Positions 22,157 through 28,553 are shown, numbered from the stretch's first letter. The stretch: 34,095 bases of DNA from Streptococcus acidominimus (GCF_001921825.1 NZ_MSJL01000025.1:1-34095); one strand, 5' to 3'. Notes: generated from the sequence alone by a model not told the origin. Program-made: numbers and translations.

Positions 22157-22313
22157 TATAGCCGTTTAGTTTATTCTTAGTACTAGGCAACGAGTCGCAG
22201 GTAGTTGTCTAGTTGATAACTAGACAAGTGATAGATAAGAAAAGTGTAACTTTTCTCAATAGTACAGCAAGACGAGTTAACGAAGTAATAAAAATATAAA
22301 CTAAATGACTATA
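22157..22313. repeat. 157-bp RUP-like MITE with two internal hairpins
   Basis: Left end TATAGCCGTTTAGTTTATTC, right end ATAAACTAAATGACTATA. Compared with the 105-bp copy it has an extra block holding TTGTCTAGTT/AACTAGACAA and GAAAAGT/ACTTTTC stems, also present at 10221-10300. In the flanking 21840-22156 interval I see only repeat fragments and no gene. Confidence 0.75.
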
Positions 22314-22370
22314 TCATCACCTTTCTTCGTCTATTGCGACATTCAGTGGGTATCAATTAGCAATGGCGCG

Positions 22371-22400
22371 AAAAAACCTTTCCCGATTACTCGGAAAAGG
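22371..22400 (-). terminator. Native terminator of rpmE, now stranded at attL
   Basis: A 10-bp stem (CCTTTTCCGA/TCGGGAAAGG, one G-U) with GTAA loop is followed by six T residues on the minus strand. It lies just beyond the attL copy of the rpmE 3' end. In the empty chromosome it would follow the rpmE stop by some 40 bp. Confidence 0.8.
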
Positions 22401-22437
22401 CTTGATGTCAATAGTTTTAAGCAATAAATACACTCTT

Positions 22438-22454
22438 TTATTTGAGACCGTATT
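22438..22454 (+). other. attL core
   Basis: The 17-bp core TTATTTGAGACCGTATT is identical to 30576-30592. A further 15-bp match with two differences (22417-22431 against 30555-30569) precedes the core by the same 6-base gap in both sites. Homology between the two ends therefore spans about 38 bp. Confidence 0.85.
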
Positions 22455-22560
22455 GATTACAGGTCACTATATCATCAACTTTCAACATCAATAGGAAGCT
22501 TATCATTTCACAGATTGAGAGGAATATTACTTTCCATCAGTCGTCATCACTTGTCAAAAA

Positions 22561-22580
22561 TGGCAATCATTTTGGCAATC
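22561..22580 (+). other. Probable integrase arm site, left
   Basis: Two direct copies of TTGGCAATCA-type sequence spaced 11 bp apart. The same 20-bp block occurs at 30481-30500 inside the other end of the element. Matching blocks near both ends suit arm-type binding by the integrase N-terminal domain. Confidence 0.55.
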
Positions 22581-22593
22581 AAAAACAATATAG

Positions 22594-22612
22594 CTTGTCG
22601 GTATATAAAAGG
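22594..22612 (-). repeat. Element-specific 19-bp repeat, copy 1
   Basis: On the minus strand this reads CCTTTTATATACCGACAAG. It differs by one base from 29297-29315 and by two from 27993-28011. It lies between the left arm site and the toxin promoter. It may be a binding site for an element protein. Confidence 0.6.
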
Positions 22613-22621
22613 ATTATCTCT

Positions 22622-22649
22622 TTGTTAATATTAAGTCATGTGTTATAAT
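22622..22649 (+). promoter_or_regulatory. Promoter of the type I toxin mRNA
   Basis: TTGTTA (22622-22627), a 16-bp spacer and TATAAT (22644-22649) preceded by TGT (extended -10). Confidence 0.75.
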
Positions 22650-22748
22650 GAGCAGGTAAATAAGTTATGACGGTAGCTACAACCGATTGAAAGGTGGTGG
22701 TGCTTATGAAAGTAAGTGCTAAAATCTGGATAGAAAGGAGTAGCTCTT

Positions 22749-22856
22749 TTGTCTGTAGTAGAGGCTTTACAGTTGATGTTGGACTTTGGTAGTTTTATCA
22801 TTGCTCTATTGATGTCTGTAATTGCTCTTATCTCGCTTAACAACAAAAAGAAATAA
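22749..22856 (+). CDS. Holin-like type I toxin peptide (TxpA-like)
   Basis: A 35-residue hydrophobic peptide starting at TTG, ten bases after AAAGGAG. It has a short head (MSVVEALQLMLDFG), one membrane helix (SFIIALLMSVIALISL) and a Lys tail NNKKK. This is the pattern of the putative holin-like toxin family of Firmicutes, to which TxpA belongs as I recall. The long leader and trailer of the mRNA, and a strong promoter firing back over its 3' end, support a type I toxin-antitoxin role. It sits beside attL, as expected of a stabilising module. A 28-codon frame from ATG 22706 overlaps its start and may act as a leader peptide. Confidence 0.75.
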   Translation: MSVVEALQLMLDFGSFIIALLMSVIALISLNNKKK

Positions 22857-22965
22857 CCGTCTTTTAACTTTAGCAGGTTAGACGGTTATTCTTAACTATA
22901 TAACTGTGCTACCGTCTTAAACGGATTTACACTAGGAGTTAGTCTGCAAACTAGCTCCTTTTTCT
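22843..22965 (-). ncRNA. Antisense antitoxin RNA (RatA-like)
   Basis: A near-consensus minus-strand promoter at 22972-23000 would start an RNA around 22965. A perfect 11-bp stem (22852-22862/22880-22890) followed on this strand by TCTTTTTG would end it near 22843. The resulting RNA of about 120 nt is complementary to the trailer and last codons of the toxin message. That is the 3'-overlap geometry of txpA/RatA. Confidence 0.65.
22935..22963 (+). terminator. Terminator of the toxin mRNA
   Basis: GGAGTTAGT pairs with ACTAGCTCC (one G-U) around CTGCAA, followed by TTTTTC. This predicts a toxin transcript of about 300 nt with a trailer of roughly 100 nt. Confidence 0.75.
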
Positions 22966-22971
22966 ATTACC

Positions 22972-23000
22972 ATTATATGACATTGGAATAGAATTTTCAA
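22972..23000 (-). promoter_or_regulatory. Promoter of the antisense antitoxin RNA
   Basis: TTGAAA (22995-23000) and TATAAT (22972-22977) on the minus strand with exactly 17 bp between. It begins only 9 bp after the last stop of the envelope cargo operon. Confidence 0.85.
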
Positions 23001-23008
23001 GCGTTAAG

Positions 23009-23641
23009 CTACTTTAATGTATACTTCCACTCATACAGTGACGTATAATCATATTGAAAATCAAATATAACAGGGTCTGTTTCATTTTCTAGCTCTAAAG
23101 GATAAAATCCTGATATTGTTCCACCAGCATTAAGCCTATCTTGTAAATGGTTATTTTCAGACGAAGTTAACGAACCATAAGAAAGTGAATTCGATGTATT
23201 CTCGTTTCTTTGTTTAATATCTACTAAAGAACTAAACAATAATTGTACACCCTTTTCCTCACTACTCTTATTAGTAATAGAAAATGAAACTTTCAGAACG
23301 GGCTTATCTTTATAACCTTTAACTGTTTCAATTTTATCAATCACTAATTTTCCTTCAGGACTTTCAAAGGTTTTAGTTTCTTCATTCCATGAGGCTGAAA
23401 TTTTTTCATTTTCTGAATCAGTATTTGTTAATTCAGAGTCGTCATCATCTGAATTTTCTTGTTCCAATGGAAGACTTACAGTAGCTTTAGATGCTTTTTC
23501 AGCTACAGCAAGTAGCTTTTCTATTTTTGAGTTATTGCTATTCACAACTGAAAATGAAATAAATGCTAGAGCTAAGCAAAATACCGAAAATATAGTAAAT
23601 ACAATTTCACGTGGTGTTAATTTTAAAAAAATTTTATTCAA
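23009..23641 (-). CDS. Membrane-anchored DUF5067-like protein (cargo operon gene 4)
   Basis: I start it at TTG 23641, preceded by GAGGAG and lying after the upstream gene's stop, giving 210 residues. An ATG at 23686 would overlap that gene and has no ribosome site. It has one membrane segment (about 14-33 from the TTG), an acidic linker with NSDDDDSE, and an outside domain (VIDKIETVKGYKDKPVLKVSFSITNKS...). The domain looks like the Ig-like DUF5067 family of streptococci, where a folded domain is tethered at the surface. Function is unknown. It ends the four-gene operon with the SPFH protein. Confidence 0.7.
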   Translation of the reverse strand: MNKIFLKLTPREIVFTIFSVFCLALAFISFSVVNSNNSKIEKLLAVAEKASKATVSLPLEQENSDDDDSELTNTDSENEKISASWNEETKTFESPEGKLVIDKIETVKGYKDKPVLKVSFSITNKSSEEKGVQLLFSSLVDIKQRNENTSNSLSYGSLTSSENNHLQDRLNAGGTISGFYPLELENETDPVIFDFQYDYTSLYEWKYTLK

Positions 23642-23657
23642 AGTAATCTCCTCACTA

Positions 23658-24242
23658 CTACTGTATAACTTGTGCTGAAGTGACACGTACAGGGTCTATG
23701 TAAATAGTAGAGTTGGCATCAATTTTAACTGTAAATGTAACAAGAGAGGCATCTTCAATCTTTTTGGCAATAGATGAACTAGTAAACAGCATGAAACCAG
23801 CAGTGGTACCGTCTTCAATATATATGGTAGTGTTGTCCCAATCTTCTTGCCAAACAGGCACAGCATCGAATTGATAAGTTAGGCTAGTATCAAGCTCCGA
23901 ATCGTTATACTTACTCACAAAATCATTGACATCTAAAACTACAGGATTGGTTTCACTAGTAGTTACTTGTGATGTTGTTGAAGTTTCTGAGGAGCTAGAT
24001 GTCGTTATAGTTTCAGTTGTGCTACTTTCTGTACTAGTAGTCTCCGAAGTGGTATTAGATGTAAACGATTCTTGGTTAGTCGAACTTTCACTACTTGAAC
24101 TAGTAGTAGTTTCTAAATATCTATCTTCAATTTTTTGAGTTAACTGATTATTTTTCCTAAGCCCCGTAGCAAACACTATTGTTAGTAGAATACCTACAAA
24201 AATTAATGTTAGAGGAAGAATATGGTGTTTATTAGGCTTCAT
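23658..24242 (-). CDS. Ser/Thr-rich membrane-anchored protein (cargo operon gene 3)
   Basis: Protein of 194 residues with a membrane segment (about 10-28). A low-complexity Ser/Thr/Glu stretch (46-99) resembles surface stalks. A compact C-terminal domain (101-194) is predicted all-beta from alternating hydrophobic residues (TIYIEDGTTAGFMLF, VTFTVKIDANSTIYIDPVRV), perhaps OB-like. No lipobox and no LPXTG. I do not recognise the family. Start ATG follows GAGGAG. Gap to the gene before is about 30 bp. Confidence 0.75.
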   Translation of the reverse strand: MKPNKHHILPLTLIFVGILLTIVFATGLRKNNQLTQKIEDRYLETTTSSSSESSTNQESFTSNTTSETTSTESSTTETITTSSSSETSTTSQVTTSETNPVVLDVNDFVSKYNDSELDTSLTYQFDAVPVWQEDWDNTTIYIEDGTTAGFMLFTSSSIAKKIEDASLVTFTVKIDANSTIYIDPVRVTSAQVIQ

Positions 24243-24274
24243 AATCCATGCTCCTCGCCTTTCTATATATTTTA

Positions 24275-24892
24275 TTATTTATAAACAGTACTTCCACAAT
24301 ACTCACATTCTGTTGACTGTCCTAAAAAGGTAACGGTTGCTCCACAGTTGGAACACTTTTGGGTGGCAGTAGATTTTGAAACAACCTCCCCTATTAGAGT
24401 AGATGTTATTACTCTCTTAGAATGATTGATATAGGTTTTTTCTAGAATATTTTTTTGAATAAGAAATTCAATATCAGCGACAACTATTTCATAAGGAAAA
24501 CCTACAGTATTTGTAATTTTATCTAGAGAGCCATTTTTACTATCGGCAATAGCTGATAGGTATAATGGAAATCGTTTATACTGCGGTAGTCGCATGAAAC
24601 CAATATAATATACTCCAAATCCAATGAGAGCAAGAATGATGGCAAATATCAAAGAAAAAGCTCCATACCCATTAATATAGCCATAAAGACTAAAAAATGA
24701 GTACATTATCGGCAGAAGTCCTACCAAGAACGGGAAATAACCATTGTAGGTTGATTCCATAAATTTTTGTAATCTTTTCTCAGCTTGGAGTAATTTATCG
24801 TTTTCAAATATATCTTTAGGCTGTTGGAATGCACGTGAGAAGACGTTTTCGTTTTTTATCTTTGAGGATGCATTTTTAAAATTATCTAACAT
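24275..24892 (-). CDS. Two-span membrane protein with C-terminal zinc ribbon (cargo operon gene 2)
   Basis: Protein of 205 residues with two membrane helices (about 52-71 and 78-100). Next is a cytosolic region resembling a winged helix (SLDKITNTVGFPYEIVVADIEFLIQKNILEKTYIN). A C-terminal zinc ribbon follows with Cys180/183 and Cys196/199. Bacillus YdjG, beside the SPFH gene ydjI, likewise joins a zinc ribbon to membrane helices, though here the ribbon is C-terminal; homology is inference. The ATG lies three bases after the SPFH stop, so the two are tightly coupled and their products probably form one complex. Confidence 0.8.
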   Translation of the reverse strand: MLDNFKNASSKIKNENVFSRAFQQPKDIFENDKLLQAEKRLQKFMESTYNGYFPFLVGLLPIMYSFFSLYGYINGYGAFSLIFAIILALIGFGVYYIGFMRLPQYKRFPLYLSAIADSKNGSLDKITNTVGFPYEIVVADIEFLIQKNILEKTYINHSKRVITSTLIGEVVSKSTATQKCSNCGATVTFLGQSTECEYCGSTVYK

Positions 24893-24895
24893 TTT

Positions 24896-25957
24896 CTATT
24901 CTCCTAACTTTTGTCCACAATTAGAGCAAAATTTCATTCCCAACTCAACTTTAAGCTGACATTGAGGACACGACAATTCCTGTTTTTGTCCACATTCGGA
25001 ACAGAATTTAGCATTTTCCTGTAGGTGTGCGTGACACTTGATACAAGAATTTCCTTGTTGCTGAGTAAGATTCTGAGGGTTCAATTCTTGTGCTAATATA
25101 GAAAAACTATTTGCAAGATTTCCACCTAAACCTACCCCCATTGCCATACCCAAACCAGCCCCAAGCACTGAGGAAGCATCAGAGCCTGAATTTTTCGTTG
25201 CTCCCTCCAAGGCATCAAATGTTCTTTCCTGCTGGTAGTTATAGCCAATAATATCCATTTCAGCTCGTTTTGAAAGTGCTAGTTTTAATTGTTTAACCCC
25301 TTCATCATCTTCAGGAACACTAATATCATTTATGTAGAAGTTAATTAAACTAACACCATACTGTTGGAAGAAAGGTTGTAACTCATTAGCTAGAAAGTTT
25401 GAAAGGTCATTTAGATGGGCATTGATTTCTAAAATTCCAACATTCTTTTTTACCAAGTAGGAAGAAATAGCATCCTTTACTTTAGTGACATATAGACCTT
25501 TAAAGAAATTTGTAATAGCCATAGTATCCAAATTAGGCAGTGTTCCAACTAGATTTTTTAAGAAAATTTCTGAATTGGTTACTTTAATTCCGAAAGTTCC
25601 GTGAGCTCTAACAGGTACAAATATTCCAAAACCTGGGGCTTGTAACTGTATTGGTGTAGGTGTTCCCCATTTTATATCAAGACAATAGGCTTTGTTGATA
25701 TACCATACTTCCGCAGTAAAAGGAGATTCCCCATCAAAAGGAAGATTAACGATATTGTTTAGGATAGGAATATTAGCGGTATCAAGAGTGTATCGTCCAG
25801 CAGGAAAAATATCAGCTATCTTACCTTCTTTAACTAATACTGCTTCTTGAAATTCATTTACAATCAGTTGTGTAAAGGTACTCAGTTCATCATTTGGGTA
25901 TTTCCATGCTAATACGTTTGGATTTCCATTGTATTTTACTAAGTCAATAAGTGGCAT
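24896..25957 (-). CDS. SPFH-domain protein with two C-terminal zinc ribbons (YdjI-like)
   Basis: Protein of 353 residues without a membrane helix. An SPFH/band-7-type core (about 25-240) runs from STFTQLIVNEFQEAVLVKEGKIADIFPAGRYTLDT to LKLALSKRAEMDIIGY. A Gly/Ala-rich hinge (SSVLGAGLGMAMGVGLGGNLANS, about 262-283) precedes two zinc ribbons (Cys305/308/319/322 and Cys330/333/344/347). This is the virion-core/YdjI class. Bacillus YdjI works with YdjG/YdjH to bring PspA to stressed membranes. First gene of the cargo operon, with AGGAGGG before the ATG and divergent from an XRE regulator. No PspA gene is in the element. Confidence 0.85.
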   Translation of the reverse strand: MPLIDLVKYNGNPNVLAWKYPNDELSTFTQLIVNEFQEAVLVKEGKIADIFPAGRYTLDTANIPILNNIVNLPFDGESPFTAEVWYINKAYCLDIKWGTPTPIQLQAPGFGIFVPVRAHGTFGIKVTNSEIFLKNLVGTLPNLDTMAITNFFKGLYVTKVKDAISSYLVKKNVGILEINAHLNDLSNFLANELQPFFQQYGVSLINFYINDISVPEDDEGVKQLKLALSKRAEMDIIGYNYQQERTFDALEGATKNSGSDASSVLGAGLGMAMGVGLGGNLANSFSILAQELNPQNLTQQQGNSCIKCHAHLQENAKFCSECGQKQELSCPQCQLKVELGMKFCSNCGQKLGE

Positions 25958-26099
25958 ATTTTCCCTCCTATAAAACGCATTATTAATCTATACATTAGAT
26001 GTTTTGAAATATCAAGATATTAGTAGCTTTATCTCCTATTAATTTATGGCTACCTAAGCAAACAAATGTATAAAAAAATAATTACTCTTTAATAATTAA

Positions 26100-26165
26100 A
26101 TTATATCAAAAACGTTCTAAAAATGGAACTATATTATTAAAAAGTTCTTGTTTTATACGTACAAG
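26100..26165 (-). promoter_or_regulatory. Promoter and candidate operators of the SPFH operon
   Basis: An extended -10 (TGATATAAT, box 26100-26105) faces the operon. A dyad GTTC-N8-GAAC (26114-26129) covers the -35 position. A second dyad CTTGT-N9-ACAAG (26147-26165) lies between it and the XRE gene. Both could be sites for the divergent XRE regulator, repressing the operon and itself. The 25958-26191 gap holds nothing else. Confidence 0.55.
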
Positions 26166-26209
26166 TTAGAGACTCTAAATGATATTCTGAATTGAAAAGG
26201 ATAATTAAA

Positions 26210-26539
26210 ATGAATAATAATGAATCACTGGCTATTTTTGTAGCTGATAGAGTTAAAGAGTTACGTAAGGAAAAAGGATTGACACAAGAGGCATTGTCAG
26301 AAGCCTCACAACTTGATATAAAGTATGTTAATAAATTGGAGAACTACAGGCACTCAGCACGTTTAGAAACCTTGGAACAGCTCTTAGAGGCTTTAGATGT
26401 GACCTACAGCGAATTTTTTAATTTTGATATAAAAGCTGATAGTAACACCATCCAAAAACTTATTAGGGCTGTAGCTAAGCTTCCTAAAAATCAACAGGAA
26501 AAGAAACTACAGGCGATTATTGATTTACTTGAAGAGTGA
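26210..26539 (+). CDS. XRE-family regulator divergent from the SPFH operon
   Basis: Protein of 109 residues from ATG 26210, chosen because AAAAGGA precedes it; an in-frame TTG at 26192 lacks a ribosome site. The HTH_3 domain (about 10-65: RVKELRKEKGLTQEALSEASQLDIKYVNKLENYRHSARLETLEQLLEALDV) is followed by a short helical tail (IQKLIRAVAKLPKNQQEKKLQAIIDLLEE), probably for dimerisation. No sensor domain is seen. Its divergent position and the dyads in the shared promoter region suggest it controls the SPFH operon. Confidence 0.9.
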   Translation: MNNNESLAIFVADRVKELRKEKGLTQEALSEASQLDIKYVNKLENYRHSARLETLEQLLEALDVTYSEFFNFDIKADSNTIQKLIRAVAKLPKNQQEKKLQAIIDLLEE

Positions 26540-26576
26540 AAAATACCACTTGATTTTTGACATCAAGTGGTATTTT
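26540..26576 (+). terminator. Terminator of the XRE gene
   Basis: A perfect 14-bp stem AAAATACCACTTGA/TCAAGTGGTATTTT starts one base after the stop. It works in both directions and so also insulates the cargo from the replication genes. The 26577-26859 stretch beyond it shows no gene. Confidence 0.9.
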
Positions 26577-26859
26577 AATCTATAGACTATTGTAGTTTAG
26601 TTCCAATGATTGCAACACTAAAAAATCTCTATGTTATATGGGAGATTTGAATATGAAACTACAAAGTCAAAACACCTAGTATATATGCCAAACAATATGA
26701 AATCGTTATAGGATAAACTACAAAGCATTTGTAGGTATTTATTAAGTGTAGTTTTTATCGTATTTTGATTAGCTTACCCTAGTTTGATTTATATTGTATT
26801 AATTTATATTACCTTAACTTGGACATGTCAATGACCTGTGACTGCCCTGCCACATCTGT

Positions 26860-27207
26860 TTAAGATAGGTCATGATATTCTTTAGTTGTTAATATATCGT
26901 ATTCATATAAAAGTCCTACATATTTAGATTCGTTATACCTACGCATATCTATGTAATTCTGCTCATGGAAATCAGTTATATGATAAACTAATTCATCATT
27001 TAATTGTTTTACAAGTTCTGCCTCTTCCAGTATATCTAGAATATCTTCCGTTAAACCTGTCAACCTTAATATCATATATGCCTCACATACTCCATCATCA
27101 TCTGTATTTTGCAACATATGAAAATAGAAAGCCTGTGCTTCAAGCGGTAACGTTAAAAAACGCTGTGTCTGTGTAACTGTCTTGCTCATCATTCTACGAT
27201 TTCCCAT
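26860..27207 (-). CDS. Short replisome-organiser/DnaD-like N-terminal domain protein
   Basis: I place the start at ATG 27207 (MGNRRMMSKTVTQTQRFLTLPLEAQAFYFHM, 115 residues), 11 bases after AAAGGAGG. The N-terminus strongly resembles phage replisome organisers and DnaD-like initiators (winged helix: M.NRR.FS...LPL..QALYFH...DDDG). Those are normally 200 residues or more with an ATP-binding or DNA-melting C-terminus. Here the protein stops after the first domain, followed by about 280 bp with no gene. It may be a truncated initiator left by deletion. Confidence 0.65.
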   Translation of the reverse strand: MGNRRMMSKTVTQTQRFLTLPLEAQAFYFHMLQNTDDDGVCEAYMILRLTGLTEDILDILEEAELVKQLNDELVYHITDFHEQNYIDMRRYNESKYVGLLYEYDILTTKEYHDLS

Positions 27208-27319
27208 TATAAATAATACCTCCTTTATTAATTGAAACAATATTCTCTAGATAAGATGGAAATGAAGAAATAATCTCTTTCCTCATTTCCATCTCACTTT
27301 CTCTGCTTAATGTAAACAT
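27194..27319 (-). CDS. Possible 41-residue small protein
   Basis: A frame from ATG 27319 (MFTLSRESEMEMRKEIISSF...) runs to a TAG inside the first codons of the replisome-organiser gene, so the two overlap by 14 bp. No convincing ribosome site precedes the ATG. It could be a coupling leader or chance. Confidence 0.25.
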   Translation of the reverse strand: MFTLSRESEMEMRKEIISSFPSYLENIVSINKGGIIYNGKS

Positions 27320-27371
27320 AATGCAATTATTTGGCTGATTTTTACAATAAGACTACAGTTCTAACAAACTA

Positions 27372-27704
27372 TCACTGAATGTTTATTGTTTTAAATTTTG
27401 TCCTATTTTCTGGACATTTTTGACTATTTTCTGACTGAAAATGCCTAGTCAATCTAGTCTTCTCACTCTGAGATAGCTTCCTCTTAATTCTCACAAAAGG
27501 ATGCACAGAATAATTATCAAGGTCAGATAACTTTGCTGATACAGAGATTATCTTACCTCCTTCTACCTCTTTGGTAATCGTTTCAAAATATGATTCCAAT
27601 TTCAAAATCTTATTGATATGTTTGCGAACATTACTTTCAAAGTACCAGCACTTATCTAACTCATCATATCGTATAAGTGTCTCTTTCTCTTCGCTAAGGT
27701 ACAT
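27372..27704 (-). CDS. Hypothetical element protein
   Basis: From ATG 27704 (MYLSEEKETLIRYDELDKCWYFES, 110 residues), directly after AAGGGGGAAG; a start ten codons earlier has no ribosome site. The N-terminal half looks like a small alpha/beta domain with NVRKHINKILKLES. The C-terminus is basic and rich in Ser/Lys/Arg. I do not recognise it. Its place between the excisionase-like gene and the initiator fragment is where PICIs carry small replication or regulation genes. Confidence 0.6.
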   Translation of the reverse strand: MYLSEEKETLIRYDELDKCWYFESNVRKHINKILKLESYFETITKEVEGGKIISVSAKLSDLDNYSVHPFVRIKRKLSQSEKTRLTRHFQSENSQKCPENRTKFKTINIQ

Positions 27705-27849
27705 CACTTCCCCCTTTTCTATTTCACTAACCATTCCATCACAAAATGATAAATCCTCTTATCTTATCTTTAACAAAGCATATTAAAGCTATTCAAATTA
27801 TTTATTTTTCATGCAATACTCCTTAATTTTAACAATTAATGTTATAATG

Positions 27850-27933
27850 GAGTAAGAGAACTACATTGGAGTCAGGAATCAAGTAGTTTTTCTTACTCAT
27901 ATACAAAAGAGTTAGTTTAACTAGCTCTTTTTT
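27850..27933 (+). ncRNA. Candidate small RNA
   Basis: An extended -10 TGTTATAAT (27840-27848) is followed by about 60 bases without a gene. Then a hairpin GAGTTAG/CTAGCTC (one G-U) with TTTTTT ends at 27933. The transcript would be about 80 nt and antisense to no gene. Its terminator stem closely matches that of the toxin mRNA (22935-22958). No good -35 is visible. Confidence 0.45.
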
Positions 27934-27992
27934 GCACGCTGATAATTTACTAATTTCACATTAATACCATCCCCTTCCATGAATTGAGCACT

Positions 27993-28011
27993 CCTTCTAT
28001 ATGCCGACAAG
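27993..28011 (+). repeat. Element-specific 19-bp repeat, copy 2
   Basis: CCTTCTATATGCCGACAAG, just past the stop of the excisionase-like gene. One base differs from the copy at 29297. Confidence 0.65.
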
Positions 28012-28015
28012 ACTT

Positions 28016-28219
28016 TTACTGCTTTAAGTGCTCTAATATGCTATCTACATCTTTTAAGTCATAATAGATAGCTTTGCCTTGTCGCCTACCACGTAAGCCC
28101 AAGGCTTTGAGTTTATTTAAGTATTTGTAATCAAACCCATAGAGCTCCATGAGCTCTTTTTGTTTAATCGGTTTTCGCTGTAAAGCTTCTAGCTTCTGTG
28201 TAGCTATTTTATCTGCCAT
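28016..28219 (-). CDS. Excisionase-like HTH protein
   Basis: Small basic protein of 67 residues with a single MerR/HTH_17-type helix-turn-helix: QKELMELYGFDYKYLNKLKALGLRGRRQGKAIYYDLKDVDSILEHL. This is the pattern of Xis and phage AlpA-like directionality factors: HTH, a wing ending in Tyr-Tyr-Asp, then a helix. Start ATG follows AAGGGG. It is transcribed away from the integrase, downstream of the Cro-like gene, as xis is in PICIs. It is too short for a metal-sensing MerR. Confidence 0.75.
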   Translation of the reverse strand: MADKIATQKLEALQRKPIKQKELMELYGFDYKYLNKLKALGLRGRRQGKAIYYDLKDVDSILEHLKQ

Positions 28220-28231
28220 TTCTAGAATCCC

Positions 28232-28250
28232 CTTGACTAGTTCTTGACTA
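28232..28250. promoter_or_regulatory. Tandem TTGACTAG repeats before the excisionase-like gene
   Basis: TTGACTAG at 28232-28239 and again at 28243-28250, an 11-bp step, 13-31 bp upstream of the start codon. It may be an operator or an Xis site. Copies occur only here. Confidence 0.35.
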
Positions 28251-28305
28251 GCATTTTCAGTAAGAAACTTTCCATTATTCCACCTCCATTTCTATAACTG
28301 AATAA

Positions 28306-28494
28306 TCAACAAACTAAGTCGTTAATCGATATATCTAAACATTCTGCAATCTTCTTTAGTGTAGAAAAACGAATATCTACATCTTTCTCATAATATAGAG
28401 AAACTAAGGTAGTTCGTGAAATACCTGTTTGCCTATGAATGTCAGAAATGGTCTTCTTTTGTTGTGCCAACAGCAATCTAAAGTTATTCTCCAT
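28306..28494 (-). CDS. Cro-like XRE regulator
   Basis: A 62-residue protein that is essentially one HTH_26/XRE domain (NNFRLLLAQQKKTISDIHRQTGISRTTLVSLYYEKDVDIRFSTLKKIAECLDISINDLV). AAAGGAG precedes the ATG. It is divergent from the larger repressor gene and first in the leftward excision/replication operon, like Str in staphylococcal islands or Cro in phages. A near-consensus promoter at 28554-28582 drives it. Confidence 0.85.
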   Translation of the reverse strand: MENNFRLLLAQQKKTISDIHRQTGISRTTLVSLYYEKDVDIRFSTLKKIAECLDISINDLVC

Positions 28495-28516
28495 TTAAAT
28501 CTCCTTTCTTAAAAAT

Positions 28517-28548
28517 CACTTTTTGTATCTCTAAGACTTCAAAAAGTG
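28517..28548. promoter_or_regulatory. Inverted repeat in the Cro-like gene leader
   Basis: CACTTTTTG (28517-28525) and CAAAAAGTG (28540-28548), a perfect 9-bp dyad just downstream of the leftward promoter. It is a candidate repressor operator. Confidence 0.5.
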
Positions 28549-28553
28549 AATTT

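Noticed and set aside
23009..23686. ATG start at 23686 for the DUF5067-like gene
   Set aside because: It overlaps the previous gene by 29 bp and has no ribosome site, while TTG 23641 has GAGGAG at proper distance and follows the previous stop.
23926..24138. Plus-strand frame of 70 residues rich in Val/Ser/Leu opposite the Ser/Thr-rich gene
   Set aside because: It mirrors the low-complexity Ser/Thr codons of the real gene; there is no ribosome site.
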